From contig CM076192.1 of assembly GCA_038277395.1 (NCBI GenBank), positions 48,611,356 through 48,675,355 on the forward strand: a stretch of DNA of 64,000 nucleotides, in the 5' to 3' direction. Origin of the DNA: Dryocosmus kuriphilus. Lineage: Eukaryota; Arthropoda; Insecta; Hymenoptera; Cynipidae. Shown one piece after another: positions 46,168 through 57,787 of the stretch. Position 1 is the first letter of the stretch; each line of letters begins with the position of its first letter. A program made the translations under genes and the position numbers. A model generated the notes under the pieces. It ran no database searches. It was not told the DNA's origin and saw only the letters and a program-made list of their open reading frames with translations.

Positions 46168-46441
46168 TTAATTTTTGTTGGATTAACCTGGTTAACGAAC
46201 TTGATCTTAATTTTGGGATCCTAAAAAAGTGTACTGAAGGCTGATGCGATTTGACAAATACTTTAAAAGTTAGCGTGGCAACAAAATTGAGGTAACCAAA
46301 CAGACATACATGCATTCATACATACGTCCATACATAGAGACAGACAGACACCGACAAAATTGTATGAATTTCGGACTTTCTGAGTGCCGAAACGTGAAGA
46401 TCCGTTAAAAACTAGAGATCGAAAATGTGGACGATTCCATT
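46168..46441 (+). repeat. Dispersed repeat with CAGACA tract, copy 1
   Basis: About 270 bp: TTAATTTTTGTTGGATTAAC at the start, GGTTAACGAA, AAAAGTTAGCGTG, a CAGACAGACAGACACCGAC tract, and AAACGTGAAGATCCGTTAAA near the end. It is directly repeated at 47.5 kb and related in plan to the family C tail. Confidence 0.75.
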
Positions 46442-47520
46442 GATAATGACATCTACAATCAAAATTTAATGAAGAATACACTGGAATCTTCAATTTTTAT
46501 TAAAAGTGGGCAGAAACTTGAAAAATTAGTAAAAATAAATAAACAGTGCCAACATGTTAGTGCTTGACACTGTTAACCCCGGTTATTGGCACCCCCGTTA
46601 CCAGTACGTGGCACTGAACTCACCTAACTTCTCAATATTTCTTTAATTACGTTAAAAAATTGATGAAAACTAAATTCTGGATTTGAAAAATATTAAATAA
46701 TACTTCTCTGAATAATTCTAATTAGTATTTCATCAATTTCTTTTTGGAAAAGCCACTACCTTTGACAGGAGTTGTAAAACTTTAGCCAGATTTCCCTTGG
46801 TATACGTTTTTATTTCGCCACGCATTCTGATGTACATGCCAGTAAATTAAATTTAGAAAATCCCTTTATAAATATGCCTAATTTTCTAATTTTCTGTTCT
46901 AGATTAGTAAAATCAAGAAAAAATTTCAGTATAGAATATTTTCCTCAAATTTCGTTAAAATAAATCGTCCACCGATGGAATATAAAGACGTTTGCTATTA
47001 TCATAAGCACTGGTGTAACTTCAAAATACTGTACAACAATAATATTAAACAAAGTATGCATGAAGATAATGAAATTCAAGTTTTAAGTAAATAAATCAAT
47101 ATATTTATACATTAAAAAAACTTTGGAGGTTACACTACAGTTACATTTGCAGGCATAGAAACGATAGTTTCATATTATTGTGTTGAACTATACTTGTAAA
47201 TCTATCTAATAACGATTTTTGTCGTCCTAGCACTTTTAAGACCCCCTCTAAAATTTATGAATAAATTATTACCGACACTTAATTCTTACTTTCATTGCAT
47301 TTTAAATATTTTTCAAAAATATCACACAAAACGAAACAGATTTACTTGTTTATAATGTTGCTATAATACAAAATTAAAAAGTATCGTCAGCTAAAGATTT
47401 TCTTTAGAAAACCCGATAGATTCTTGGCACCCTAAGAATAGAAGTGAACCAGAAATTTTGACAAAAAATTCTGAAAATTATAAGAATTTTTTTCTTTATT
47501 TTTAAAATGCTCTACATTTG
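46442..47520. other. AT-rich non-coding spacer between the two dispersed repeats
   Basis: No gene recognised. One short GTTAACCCCGGTTATTGGCA block near 46,572 is the only GC-richer stretch. Confidence 0.45.
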
Positions 47521-47773
47521 TTAATTTTTGTTGGATTAACCTGGTTAACGAAGTTGACCTTAGTTTTGGTACTCTGAAAGGGTGTACTGAAGGCTGATTT
47601 GATTTAACAAATCCTTCAAAAGTTAGCGTGACAACAAAATTCAGGTAATCAAACAGACATACATACAGCCAAAACACACACGACGACAAAATTGTATAAT
47701 TTTCGGATTCTGTGGGTTCCAAAACGTGAAGATCCGTTAAAAACTGGAGATCGAAAATTTGGACGATTCCATT
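47521..47773 (+). repeat. Dispersed repeat with CAGACA tract, copy 2
   Basis: Same order of landmarks as at 46,168 with a shorter CAGACATACATACAG tract. The copies lie in direct orientation ~1.35 kb apart. Confidence 0.75.
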
Positions 47774-47858
47774 AAACTCTCATGAATAAGAATAAACATA
47801 GTTTCAGATAACATATCTATTTACAACGGTAGTAACGTACGAAGCTAAGCGACGCGAA

Positions 47859-50127
47859 GGTGCCATTTTGTAGAAAGTTATCAGATTTATTCGAAAGTAC
47901 TTATAATTAGTCCGCAAACTTATCAAAAATGATATCCAGAAGCATCAGATATTTTTAAAAAATAACAATTGTTATAAACAAATAAATCAACAAAAGTGAA
48001 TTTTGTACTATAAACGATATTTAAGCACTTCGAATGAAAATGTGTCCATAAAGATAGTCACAAGTGACTTGTAAAAGATAAAGATCATTTGCTAATTTTT
48101 TAAACAATTTTTTTGAAAACAAATGCATAATTTTCAGCATTTTAAAATAACTTGTTCTCATTTTCTTGACAGAATCGACAATAAATATCTTTCTCTCCTA
48201 GCTTTTATATGCGAGTCTTTGATTTTCTACAGTAATTGTATATTAGTTTATACTCCCTTCCCTTTTACGGGTTTAGAGAGTCTTCCAGAACAATTACAAA
48301 CATTCATAACTTCCTAAGCCTCAAAAATCGACCAGAGACCCCCAAGCAATTTGCCCCTCGACATGAAGCATCTTCCCCGAAAGATCACTGGCCTCTTTAT
48401 GCGGGGACCTACAGTTTAACGTGGGTTCCGAACCACGAGAGCCTCGGTAGAAGTACGTAGAAAATTCCATTGGTAACCGGCTCAGGAATAGAACCCCGGA
48501 CCTCTTTGCTTGGAAGGCCGGCGCGCTACCACCTGAGCCACCGAAGCTCTCATTTTCTACAGTAATTGTTAATTATTGAAATAAAATTAATTAACAAATG
48601 CCCAGCACGGTCATTTTCCACTGCACGGAATTCGTTTCTTTTTCAAAATCAACTGAAGGTGGTAGAAATGTCTCTTGCTATGATTCTTAGTTATTAAAAA
48701 ATAATAATTATTTTTTAAAAAGACTTAGTAAATAAATACATTGTTTCGACATTTTTCAACAGATAAATTTCATTTTCTCAAATGTATCATTTACTAATAT
48801 CTTCACAGTAGCAATATGTTTCTATATTGAACTAATAGGTAACAATTTCTAATTGTTGTTAAAAAATGTAATAAATAAATGCATAATTTCGGCACTTCTT
48901 TTCTGTAGATAGATTTTGTTTTTAGTATAATCAATTAAAATTATGTAACCAATCTGCCTGAACTGTGATAATTTGCTGTTAGATAATAATTTAAAAAGTT
49001 TTAAAAAATTTAATAAACAAATATACTGTAAAGACATTTTCTGATCTGTACTTGGGAAGTTTCAGGTGCGAGTTCCTAAAAGTTGAAAAACCTTTGCTTC
49101 TAGAAGCCCAGGCACAAATCCTTTAACCTCAATATCAAATAGTTTCAGCAAGTGTACAGTATTTGAAGTTTATGTCGTTCATATGTCGAAGGAGATTTGT
49201 TTATAATTCCGAGGCACTTTTATAAAAAAAAATTATTAAAATAATAAGCAGTGCCTGGCTGATGATAAAGTATCGTAACAGAGATATATTGTTTACCAAT
49301 TTATAATCGATTTCTTACCAAAAAAAATAAGGTGTTTTGATCAGGAAACGGCCTTAAAGTCTATTTGTTTATTAAATTTATTTAAAACTTTTTAAATTAT
49401 TATATAACATCAAATTGCCACATTTCAGGCAGATTTGTTACACAATTGTAATTTATTATGCTGAAAAACAAAACCTATCTACTAACAATAAGAAGTGGCG
49501 AAATTATGCATTTTTTTAGTACATTTTTTAATAATAATTACAAATTGTTACCTATTAGTTAAATATAGGAATATAGTGCTACTGTGAAGACTACTGTGAA
49601 GACTACTGTGAAGTAAATGATAAATTTGGAAAAATGAAATTTATGTTTTAAAAATGTTTGTTTAAAAATGTTTGTTTAAAAATTAATAATTATCTTTTAA
49701 TAACGAAGTATCATAGCAAAAGACAATTCTAAGACCTGCAGTTGATTTTGAAAAAAAAAGCGAATTCGGTGTAGTGAAAAACGACCGTGTTGTGAATTTT
49801 TAAAATAATTTTGTTTAAACAATTAACAATTACTGTCGAAAATCGGAGAATCGCATATAAAAGCTAAGAGCGAGATATTTACTGTCGATTATGTTAAGAA
49901 AATTGGACCAACTTATTTAAAAATTCCGAAATTACGCATTTTTTTACAAAAAAATTGTTTAAACAATTAAGAACAAACAAAATTCACTTTTCTTGATTTA
50001 GTCGTTTATAACAATTGTAATTCTTTTTTTTAAATATCTGATGCTTCTGGATATCATTTTTGATAAGTTTGCGTACCAATTATAAGCACTTTCGAATAAA
50101 TCGGATAACTTTCTACAAAATGGCACC
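47859..50127. mobile_element. Long foldback element with ~1-kb inverted arms
   Basis: It begins GGTGCCATTTTGTAGAAAG and ends CTTTCTACAAAATGGCACC. The arms pair over most of their length: ATCAAAAATGATATCCAGAAG, CCGTGCTGGGC against ACGACCGTGTTG-type sequence, and GTAACAATTTCTAATTGTTG. They meet around 49,050 and 49,340. The centre (49,060-49,330) is unpaired. No protein frame is present. A SINE insertion enlarges the left arm. The target duplication was not resolved. Confidence 0.75.
48240..48551 (-). mobile_element. tRNA-derived SINE with 18-bp target duplication
   Basis: ATTTTCTACAGTAATTGT is repeated perfectly on both sides (48,222-48,239 and 48,552-48,569). On the minus strand the head contains A-box TGGCTCAGGTGGTAGCGC and, ~45 bases on, B-box GGGGTTCTATTCC. 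The intervening GGCCTTCCAAGCA recalls the anticodon arm of tRNA-Gly(TCC), so that tRNA is a possible ancestor. A tRNA-unrelated body of ~230 bp follows. The opposite arm of the host foldback keeps the uninterrupted site near 49,840. Confidence 0.85.
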
Positions 50128-50169
50128 TAAGAAAAAAGACAATTGTTTAAAAAATGCATTTTAATTGTT

Positions 50170-51245
50170 AAATAAAAAATCTGCCCGCCTCGCGGGTACA
50201 TTCTCGTCGCGCACTTCGAGCGAAGTATGAGCGCAGCCAGGGCGCGCGTCTGTTGGCACTCGCGCTTCGCGCTCGATAATTACATATTTTTAAAACACAT
50301 TGTAGATTGATAAAGTTTTTTAGTGATTTTCCAAATTTTCACAATAGAGGATTTCGATTCTTAAAAGTAAAACGATGAGTCTTATAAATAAATTTTGTAG
50401 CTCTTTCCAAGGTGAACAATTCTGCTTATTAATAATTCCTCATATCTTGCATAGTTTTGCTGAAAAGTGGTTTTCTTTATATTTCAGAACATATTTCACG
50501 AATAACTCAAAAACTACGCGTCTGTTAAAAAAATGATAGGGAACGCATTTGTAGATCCTTCTAAGGCTAATAACTGTATTTATTATCATTTCTTTTGTAT
50601 CTTGCATATTTTGGCGGGAAATTTGAATTTTTTATTTTTTAATAGCGTTTTCTCGATTAAAATCAAAACCGTACATTTTACTAAAAAATAGTTAAATCAA
50701 AATTTGTAGACCTTTTTGAGTTGAGCAACTTTGTTTGCTCTTATTTTTCAGTATCTAGCATAATTTGGCGGAAAATTTGAATTCTTGATTTTCAATAACG
50801 TTTTCTTGATTAAAACAAAAACCGTTCATTTTATCAAAAAACGGTTAGGACAAAATTTGTAGATTTTTTTAAGATGAACAATTTTACTTTCTTACATTGT
50901 TTTTGTATCTCTCATAGTTTAGCCGGAAAATGGATTTCTTCATTTTGTGAAAACCGTTTTTGATGGATAAAACCAGAACCGTTGGTCAAAAACCGCTGGT
51001 TAACGAACTCGTCCTTTCTTTTTACCCCTTAAAGAAGTGTAACAAAGCGCAATCCAATCCGATTAGTCCTTCGAAAGTTATCGTGGGAACAGTTTCCAAC
51101 GACGACGACGACAGCGACGACGACGACGACAACGACGACAACAGACAGACAGACACCGTTGTAAAAACCGTTCTTTCGGATTCAGGAGGTCTCAAAGCGT
51201 GGAGATTTCATGAAATCCGCGAAAGTCAAATTTTACATTAAACTA
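50170..51245 (+). repeat. Family C repeat, copy 3 (nearly complete unit)
   Basis: The head is at 50,184-50,280 (GCCCGCCTCGCGGG, GCGCTTCGCGC hairpins). About four ~154-bp tandem units follow, with GTAGCTCTTTCC, GTAGATCCTTC, GTAGACCTTTTT and GTAGATTTTTTT landmarks at 50,396, 50,550, 50,704 and 50,861. The tail has GGTTAACGAACTCGTCC, a (GAC/AAC)n run, CAGACAGACAGACACCG and ATTTCATGAAATCCGCGAAA. The ATTTCATGAAAT word is itself a palindrome. Confidence 0.8.
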
Positions 51246-51780
51246 ATCGCGCGCGATTGGCACGTCTGTTGGCGCGTCTGTTGGCACTCGCGCTTCGCGC
51301 TCGATATATTATTCACCTCGCGCTACGCGCTCCGTGTTTATGGATCGTATAAACCTTTAAATTAAAAATTACAAAAGAAATTATTTTACTTAAGGCTCTA
51401 TCGCCCTTAAGGAATACATTCTCATCATGACACTCGCGCTTCGCGCTCGATAATTACATTTTTTTAAAACACATTGTAGATTGGTAAAGTTTTTTAGTGA
51501 TTTTCCAAATTTCACAATAGAGGATTTCGATTCTTAAAAGTGAAACGATGAGTCTTATAAATAAATTTTGTAGCTCTTTCCAAGGTGAACAATTCTACTT
51601 GTTAATATTTTCTCACATCTTGCATAGTTTTGCTGAAAAGTGGTTTTCTTTATATTTCATAATATATTTCACGAATAACTCAAAAACTACGCGTCTGCTC
51701 AAAAAAATTATAGAGAGCAAATTTGTAGATCTTTTTGGGGCGAACAATTTCGTTTATTATTATTTTTCCGTTTCTTCCAT
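51246..51780 (+). repeat. Family C repeat, copy 4, left part
   Basis: It starts with the hairpin head (51,246-51,335), includes TTAAGGCTCTATCGCCCTTAA at 51,390-51,410 and a second GCGCTTCGCGC at 51,434, then the first tandem units. It is cut at CCATAG by the insertion of the 6.2-kb transposon and resumes at 57,952. Confidence 0.8.
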
Positions 51781-51782
51781 AG

Positions 51783-52110
51783 CCCAGGTAGAAAGTAAGA
51801 AATGAAATTAGCTTGCATTAAGCTAGTTTTGTAAGTTGAAGCCTAAAACTAGCAAATTAACTAAGGCAAATGCAAGGTTCGTTTGTAACGCTCAAAATCG
51901 CTAACAGTAAGCTTACGATTTTAGCTTGTATGAACAATGTTAACTTAACTAATTACAAGGCAGAAGACTAAGCTTATTATTAGCTTGTACGGATATGGTA
52001 TTTTAAGTTTCAAGAAGTATTTGTCAAAACGAACATTTTTATTAAATATTCTGTTTTTGACACAAACATAAAATATTGATCATTAAATCTCGTCTTAAAA
52101 AATTATTTTT
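51783..52110. promoter_or_regulatory. Left subterminal region of the CMC-like transposon
   Basis: It contains repeated AGCTTG/CAAGCT/AAGCTAG words (about 51,808, 51,822, 51,909, 51,925, 51,973 and 51,985). In CACTA-type elements such subterminal motifs are bound by the element's DNA-binding protein. Confidence 0.55.
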
Positions 52111-54520
52111 CTAATATAAAACACTATCTTTATGTTTTGATTTTTCACTTATTTTTTTAACTTTTAAACGTCTCAATAATTCTTCATCTTTCATCATCTG
52201 TGTATCATTCTCTGTATTTTTCTCCGTCTTGTCAGTTTTATCCTCTAAATTATTCATTTCTTCATCCTTTTTCAGAGCCTTATTACGATTCCCTTCCCAA
52301 TATTGAGATTGGGTAAAAGCAGTACCAACGGCCGAGATAACTTTGGATTCTGTCTTTTGAAGATTGGCACTTAAAGTGTCTAAAAGTAGAATAAATATTG
52401 TTTATCAATTTTTAATTACGGACATGAGATATTTATTATATTACTATCATAGGTTTAATTTATAAATACTTACCAATAATACTGCGATAAATATTTGGGA
52501 CATGTAATGAAAATACAATTTTGTCACCCATTTTTCTAGTAGCAGTAAAACTTAATGCCAAGTCACGACCGATAAATTTTCTCATAACAGCATTAACATT
52601 TTTTTGTAGACTTTCATCTTTGTCGATCATGAGAGTCATCGGAGAACACTGAAATAACAAAAAATTATTATATGTTATTACATTACAAAACGGATCAGAA
52701 CTTGAGTGATGAATAAAAGTTAATAAATTTAAAATATTACGAAATTTTTCTGTAATTCCGGATTGGATATTAATTTATTCTCTATATCATATAAAGATTC
52801 TATGTCCCTTAGTGGAAAATCAAGACCAAATATTTTGCCCAAGTATTTGATGTTGTTACACCTCCTTCACATTTTTGTTCCAGTAAACTTTCTATTCTTA
52901 ACAATGATTTCGACTGGTTTCTTTGTTCAACTTTGAGAGATTTTAGTTCGTTCATTATTGCAAGAAACTCTAAAAAAAGAGAAATTAACTATGTAAAAAT
53001 AATAAAATTAGAGGTAGTAAATATTAGAGAGAAAATAAACAAAAATTTTACGATTTTCACTAAGGTACACTTCTTGATGAACACTTGTTCCCTTGATTTG
53101 ATCAAAGGTCAAAGCTGAGGCATTATTCTCATTTAGAGTATCATCTATAAATAATTTAAGATAATTTTATAAAAAATATGAAATATGTATTTTTAATATT
53201 GAAAAAGTATTTAGCAAACCTGGAATTAAAACTAATCCATCTTTACCAACCACTGCCTCTATAGGGAAACTCAATTGCGAATTTCTTTCAATCAACTTTG
53301 ACCCATCATCGAAACACTCTTCATCAATGACTGAAGGAAGTTGACGCGATGCCGAAGGCAGGTGGCGATCATGATGATAATTATTTTTGTTGGCTGTATT
53401 CAGTCGATTAGTCAAAGCGTTTTTGATACGAGGATCAATTTTCGATGAAACATGTTGTTTTATACTTTTTGATGCTGAAGGTTTCCCAATTGTCATTTTA
53501 GGTGTTTCCGTTTTTTCACTCAACCAGTTTTTATTTTTTAGACTTGAAAACTTATTCTGTCCTTTTTTTCCAAATTTCTTAGAGAATGTCGGTTTCTTCT
53601 GTTTTTCTGAGCTCGATGGATTCGATGATGAATCATTTGATGATTCAGTTTTTCTAGAAGAACTTTCTTCTTCCTCAGACAATGATTCCTTAGATTTACT
53701 CTTTTTTTCCTCTTCTTTAGTAGATTTATCGCTTTCTGACCTAGAACCCAAAATTGCTCTTTTTGTTTCAGCAAGACTTTTATTAAGTTTTTGAATCCGC
53801 AAAGCTCGTTCAAGATTCACAGCTTTTTCAGTCGAATCAACATCCGTGTCAGTAGAAAAAGCATTTTCTTTAGTTTTTAACGTCTCAATTTTCCTAAGCG
53901 CATCTTTATAATCATCTAGAAAAATATAGAAATATATTATTTTACCTTATAAATTTATATTTTAAGTTATCAGCTATAGTTATCATAAATTTTATCCATG
54001 TATTGATGTTATTATAATTTATTAATTACTAAAAAGTTAGCAGATATTGTTAGACATGATAAATTTGGAACCATGATTTTTAAATAATTACCAACAGATC
54101 AACAAGTGTTACCATGGTAAAATAATCGAATGTAGATGAAAATAATATAAAATTAAAATGAGCATTAGCAGTTCTATAGATAAATTAATGCATTGTCAAT
54201 TTGTCATTTTACATAATTTTATAAAAACAATTGTTCGGAAAATTTTATTCATTTCACTAACCTGCATAGCCTCTAATTTCTACATTATGCAAATCCCATG
54301 ATTTATCTGATGGAGCCTGTGCTTTTACGAGATCATCAAAGTTTGTGTATGGTTTTGGAGGAAACAGACATGTAAATTTTTTACTTTTATCCTCGTACGT
54401 GACCCACGATGATGGCACAGCATCGATGAACTTTTTTGATTTTTTACCGCGGGTTATGAACTCAATTAATAAATATTCATAAATTCGATCATCTTGTTCT
54501 TTATCACTATATTCATCCAT
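52111..54520 (-). CDS. Six-exon accessory gene with DUF4806-like region
   Basis: Exons on the minus strand: 54,520-54,262; 53,915-53,220; 53,144-53,052; 52,969-52,741; 52,648-52,474; 52,379-52,111. All introns begin GT and end AG, and reading phase is kept at every junction. The ATG follows an in-frame TAA. The predicted product is ~573 residues. Exon 1 has a compact domain (YLLIEFITRG...SSWVTYEDK...CLFPPKPYTN, then SWDLHNVEIRGYAG) like the N-terminus of DUF4806 proteins. Exon 2 is Ser/Glu/Lys-rich and disordered. Exons 4-5 carry the DUF4806-like part (GLDFPLRDIESLYDIENKL ... RKFIGRDLALSF). Exon 6 is a charged helix. One frameshift is visible: a missing T near 52,850 in exon 4. Its role is unknown; a DNA-binding partner of the transposase is inference. 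Confidence 0.75.
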
Positions 54521-54532
54521 ATCAATCAATTA

Positions 54533-55044
54533 ATAAGAATCAATAGTCTAGATTTAGTGTATTTAACCTAACTTTAGATGCCGATGGTATTTTGCAATGA
54601 TTTTATTAAACAATAAATGTATCAATCGAAATATTGAATTGCAAAGAAGGAATATGCTCAATATTTAATTTTTGGTTCAGTAATATAATTATAACTCGAC
54701 TTAAGGTTTTTGATTTTAAAAACGTAAGAAAAAAACGTTGAAGAAAGGTACGAGAATACAACACGCAGTAAAATGATAACAGCTGTACTAAGCTCTAGTA
54801 AGCAAGCAGATGGCGCAGTCACTAAAAATGAGCGGGAGTATATAAAACTAAATACATTCATACACTTATTATTATTTTTTTATTATATTAATAAATATTA
54901 TATTTGTATTATTTGTTAATAATAATGTAATTTTTTTTCATTTAGTTAAGTTCAATGAAACAAATCATAGCTGCGTAGTCTGAAAAATCTTTATGCTTAC
55001 ATACTAAAATATAATTTTGTACTGCTAATTTCCATTTAATTAAA
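54533..55044. other. Intergenic spacer of the CMC-like transposon
   Basis: It should contain the 3' end of the transposase gene and the promoter of the accessory gene. No motif can be singled out. Confidence 0.5.
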
Positions 55045-57135
55045 TTAATGTAATAGAGATATTGCAAAATGGTGCAATAAACTGTTTTGTGAAAAATTTA
55101 TAGTTACTTTCATTATTTTTGACTTAACTCTGTCAATGGAAATAATAATAGACGATGACGATTTATTACGTAGTTCATATACATTCAAATGTTTCGATTC
55201 TATTGGTTTTGTATAAACTGAATCTTTTATTTTCCATAAAACGCCTTCTAATTTTATCAAGTTTTCATCACGAAAAATTTTATTTATCTCAACAATTTGG
55301 TTATTTTTCAATAAAACAAAATTGTTTGGGGAAAACGTTTGAAAGAAAAAATTCTTTATAACGTAAGTTAAGAATTTCTTGCTCATTTTCTTTTAAAATA
55401 ATTAAATCAATTTTTAATGCAGGTGGTTTTTGAACTAATGATTTTTCATGAGTCCTACGACACAATTGAGCTACTGATCGATGAGGTGATCGCAGAGTTC
55501 TTTTGATTTTCCCGAGTAGATTTTCATATGGAAATGCATTTATTTCACTTAAATTACAATTCATATTTACTACGTCATCAACTAAGTGTGTCAAATGATG
55601 CATGTTGACTGTTGCCCAAGTACTTCCATATATATCTTGAGCTTCCAAAAAAAACTTTTCTAACATTTGTCGTGCCATTTGAGAAAATTGTATAGCAGTT
55701 TCACTTGACCATAATAATCGAGAAGCAGCATGTAGCAAAATAAAATTATCATACATTGTAGGATTTACAATTTTTTTTAGTACAATAGGTCCAATATACA
55801 ATAGAAAAAGTTTGTGTTCAGTTGCTTTCCACTTCGAAACATCATTTAAGTCTCTTAGTTGCCTTTGAAACTCACGAGGTGTTTGAAACTTTATCATCTT
55901 TATTCGGCGAGTTATTTCAGATAAATGAGTTGCGCTCAATTTTGTCTTTGATTTTTTTTTTTATTTTTGTTCGCTGAACACCAATAATCCATGAGTTTTG
56001 AATTTGCTCCAAGAGGTCCTAAATGCATGAAATCAAGGACAAATATTGATACCATATTAATCTTTGGCTTAATAAGTGTCAGAGGAGAAGCTTTAGTATG
56101 ATGATCAGGATCATCGAAATCACGGAACATTTTATCTGTTCTTAAATTGTTATTAGTTGACGTAAAAGTCATAGTTCTATCAACTCTTTTCCCAATACAG
56201 TTGCACCGTTCACAAGCGTGCGAACTTGTGTGTCCTCTTGTACATTTCAGAAAAGCTCTAGCAGGAGTATCACATATAAAACATTTGATGAGAACAGAAT
56301 AATTTATATCTCCAATAAAAATACCATTTTTCAGTAAATGATTGATTTCAATAATAAATTTTTTTGTGAATTCTTCTACATGCATCGGTTTCGATTGACC
56401 ACAGTATAAAGCAACGACAAATGGCTCATAGTTAACCAAGTTTGAGTGAACTTTGCATAATATTGGCCATATTTCACAAGAACTTGATTTCGATAAAGAC
56501 AGACCATCACAATTAAACTGTAATTCTATAACATGTGCATTATGAGCAAGAGTATTTACGCATTTCAGTAAACCTAATTCAATCCCGATGTATGCAAATG
56601 TTCCATCATTACCATTAATATCTTTCATGTTGACGACATTATATTTAGCTCCTCCAGTATTTAAAAAAGTTTTTGAACATGCAGGTAAACTAGGAAGTAA
56701 CCTTGCTCGGAGTATTTTCAAAAGAGAGTCAAGATGAACTTGAGCGATTCTATGTTCTACTGCCCATTGTTGTAATTGCTGTATTTCAAGATCAAGTCCA
56801 TTCCTTTCATCTTCACTGTTTGATAGATGATGATCTGATTCGGGTTGTCTCTCATCACTATGCTCATCAGAACTACTTTCATCGGATGCAATAAATTCTG
56901 GGTAATTATTGTCATAATGCTCATTCACCTCTTCTTGACTTGTATCATTCAAATTAATATTAACGTCGGAATCTATACCTGCATCATCACTCTTGACTAC
57001 ATTTACATCTGATGAACTTGAAGAATCGGTCTCATGTTTTTGTTGAGAGTACTGGACTTTTAATTTTTTCCTTGCTCGAAATTTTTGTACTCTTAGACGT
57101 GTTAAAGTCAATTTCCTTTTATGTTTATCATCCAT
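55045..57135 (-). pseudogene. tnp2-type transposase of the CMC-like element, two frameshifts
   Basis: The ATG is at 57,135 (MDDKHKRKLT). A basic N-terminus and an acidic Ser-rich region precede the conserved core: FNCDGLSLSKSSSCEIWPIL, then FICDTPARAFLKC and a metal-binding-type GHTSSHACERC. LDFMHLGPLG follows. A frameshift in the 11-base T run at 55,952-55,962 leads into the next frame (THLSEITRRI ... WKATEHKLFLLYIGPIV ... HHLTHLVDDV ... FPYENLLGKIKR). A second frameshift near 55,325 reaches SPNNFVLLKNNQIVEINK, open to 55,045. About 700 residues in all. Asp in CDTPAR or FNCDG, Asp in LDFMH and Glu in PYEN are candidate catalytic acids. Both breaks are in homopolymers, so they could be sequencing errors or recent decay. 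Confidence 0.85.
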
Positions 57136-57540
57136 TGTTTTCACCAATAAATTTATTAATCAGTTTCACAGAATAATTTTCTGAAAAATCCAAATTTTCG
57201 TTTATTATAACAAATTAACAAATTATGTTCTGATAAATTAAATAATAAAAACTTACTCTTTTGATAAATATTATTTTTTTATAAATTGAAAAACAAGATT
57301 GAACTTAACTATATCACTCAATGACTTAACCTCAAATTTGATTTTCCAATATATACATTTGGATGGTGTCCGTGTTTTATGACATTTATTCAAAGTAAAA
57401 TTAGTGAACTTCTGATACAAGATTGTATTATGTATCAATATCGAGGTAGTGAAAACTTTTCAAAGACTGAAGATTCTGGCTGTCGTCACTACTTCGAATG
57501 CACTTATATGAAGCTTTGTAGTAACGATAGAATGTAAGAT

Positions 57541-57787
57541 TGTTTAAAGCTATGCGTATTCAAGCTAAAAACGAATCTCAAAATACGCGTGGAAAGCAAG
57601 CTAGCTCTAAGCCATGTATTCAAGCTAAAAACGAATCTCAAAATACGCGTGGAAAACAAGCTAGCTCTAAGCCATGTATTCAAGCTAAAAACGAATCTCA
57701 AAATACGCGTGGAAAACAAGCTAGCTCTAAGCTATGCATTCAAGCTAAAGACGAATCACAGAATACGCGTGGAAAACAAGCTAGCAG
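57541..57787. repeat. 60-bp tandem repeat, four copies, right subterminal region
   Basis: Four near-identical 60-bp units each contain TTCAAGCTAAA, AATACGCGTGG and CAAGCTAGCTC. The plus strand is open through them, but the repeat lies outside both genes and shares its AAGCTAG word with the other end of the transposon. It is best read as a protein-binding array. Confidence 0.85.

Noticed and set aside
48470..48551. Functional tRNA-Gly gene on the minus strand
   Set aside because: The A- and B-boxes are present, but acceptor-stem pairing is poor, the B-box has T for G in the invariant part, and the sequence is the head of a 312-bp element with its own target duplication.
53387..53794. Plus-strand frame of 135 codons opposite the accessory gene
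   Set aside because: It is the antisense of the Ser/Glu/Lys-rich exon 2. The minus strand has splice sites in phase and matching domains on both sides.
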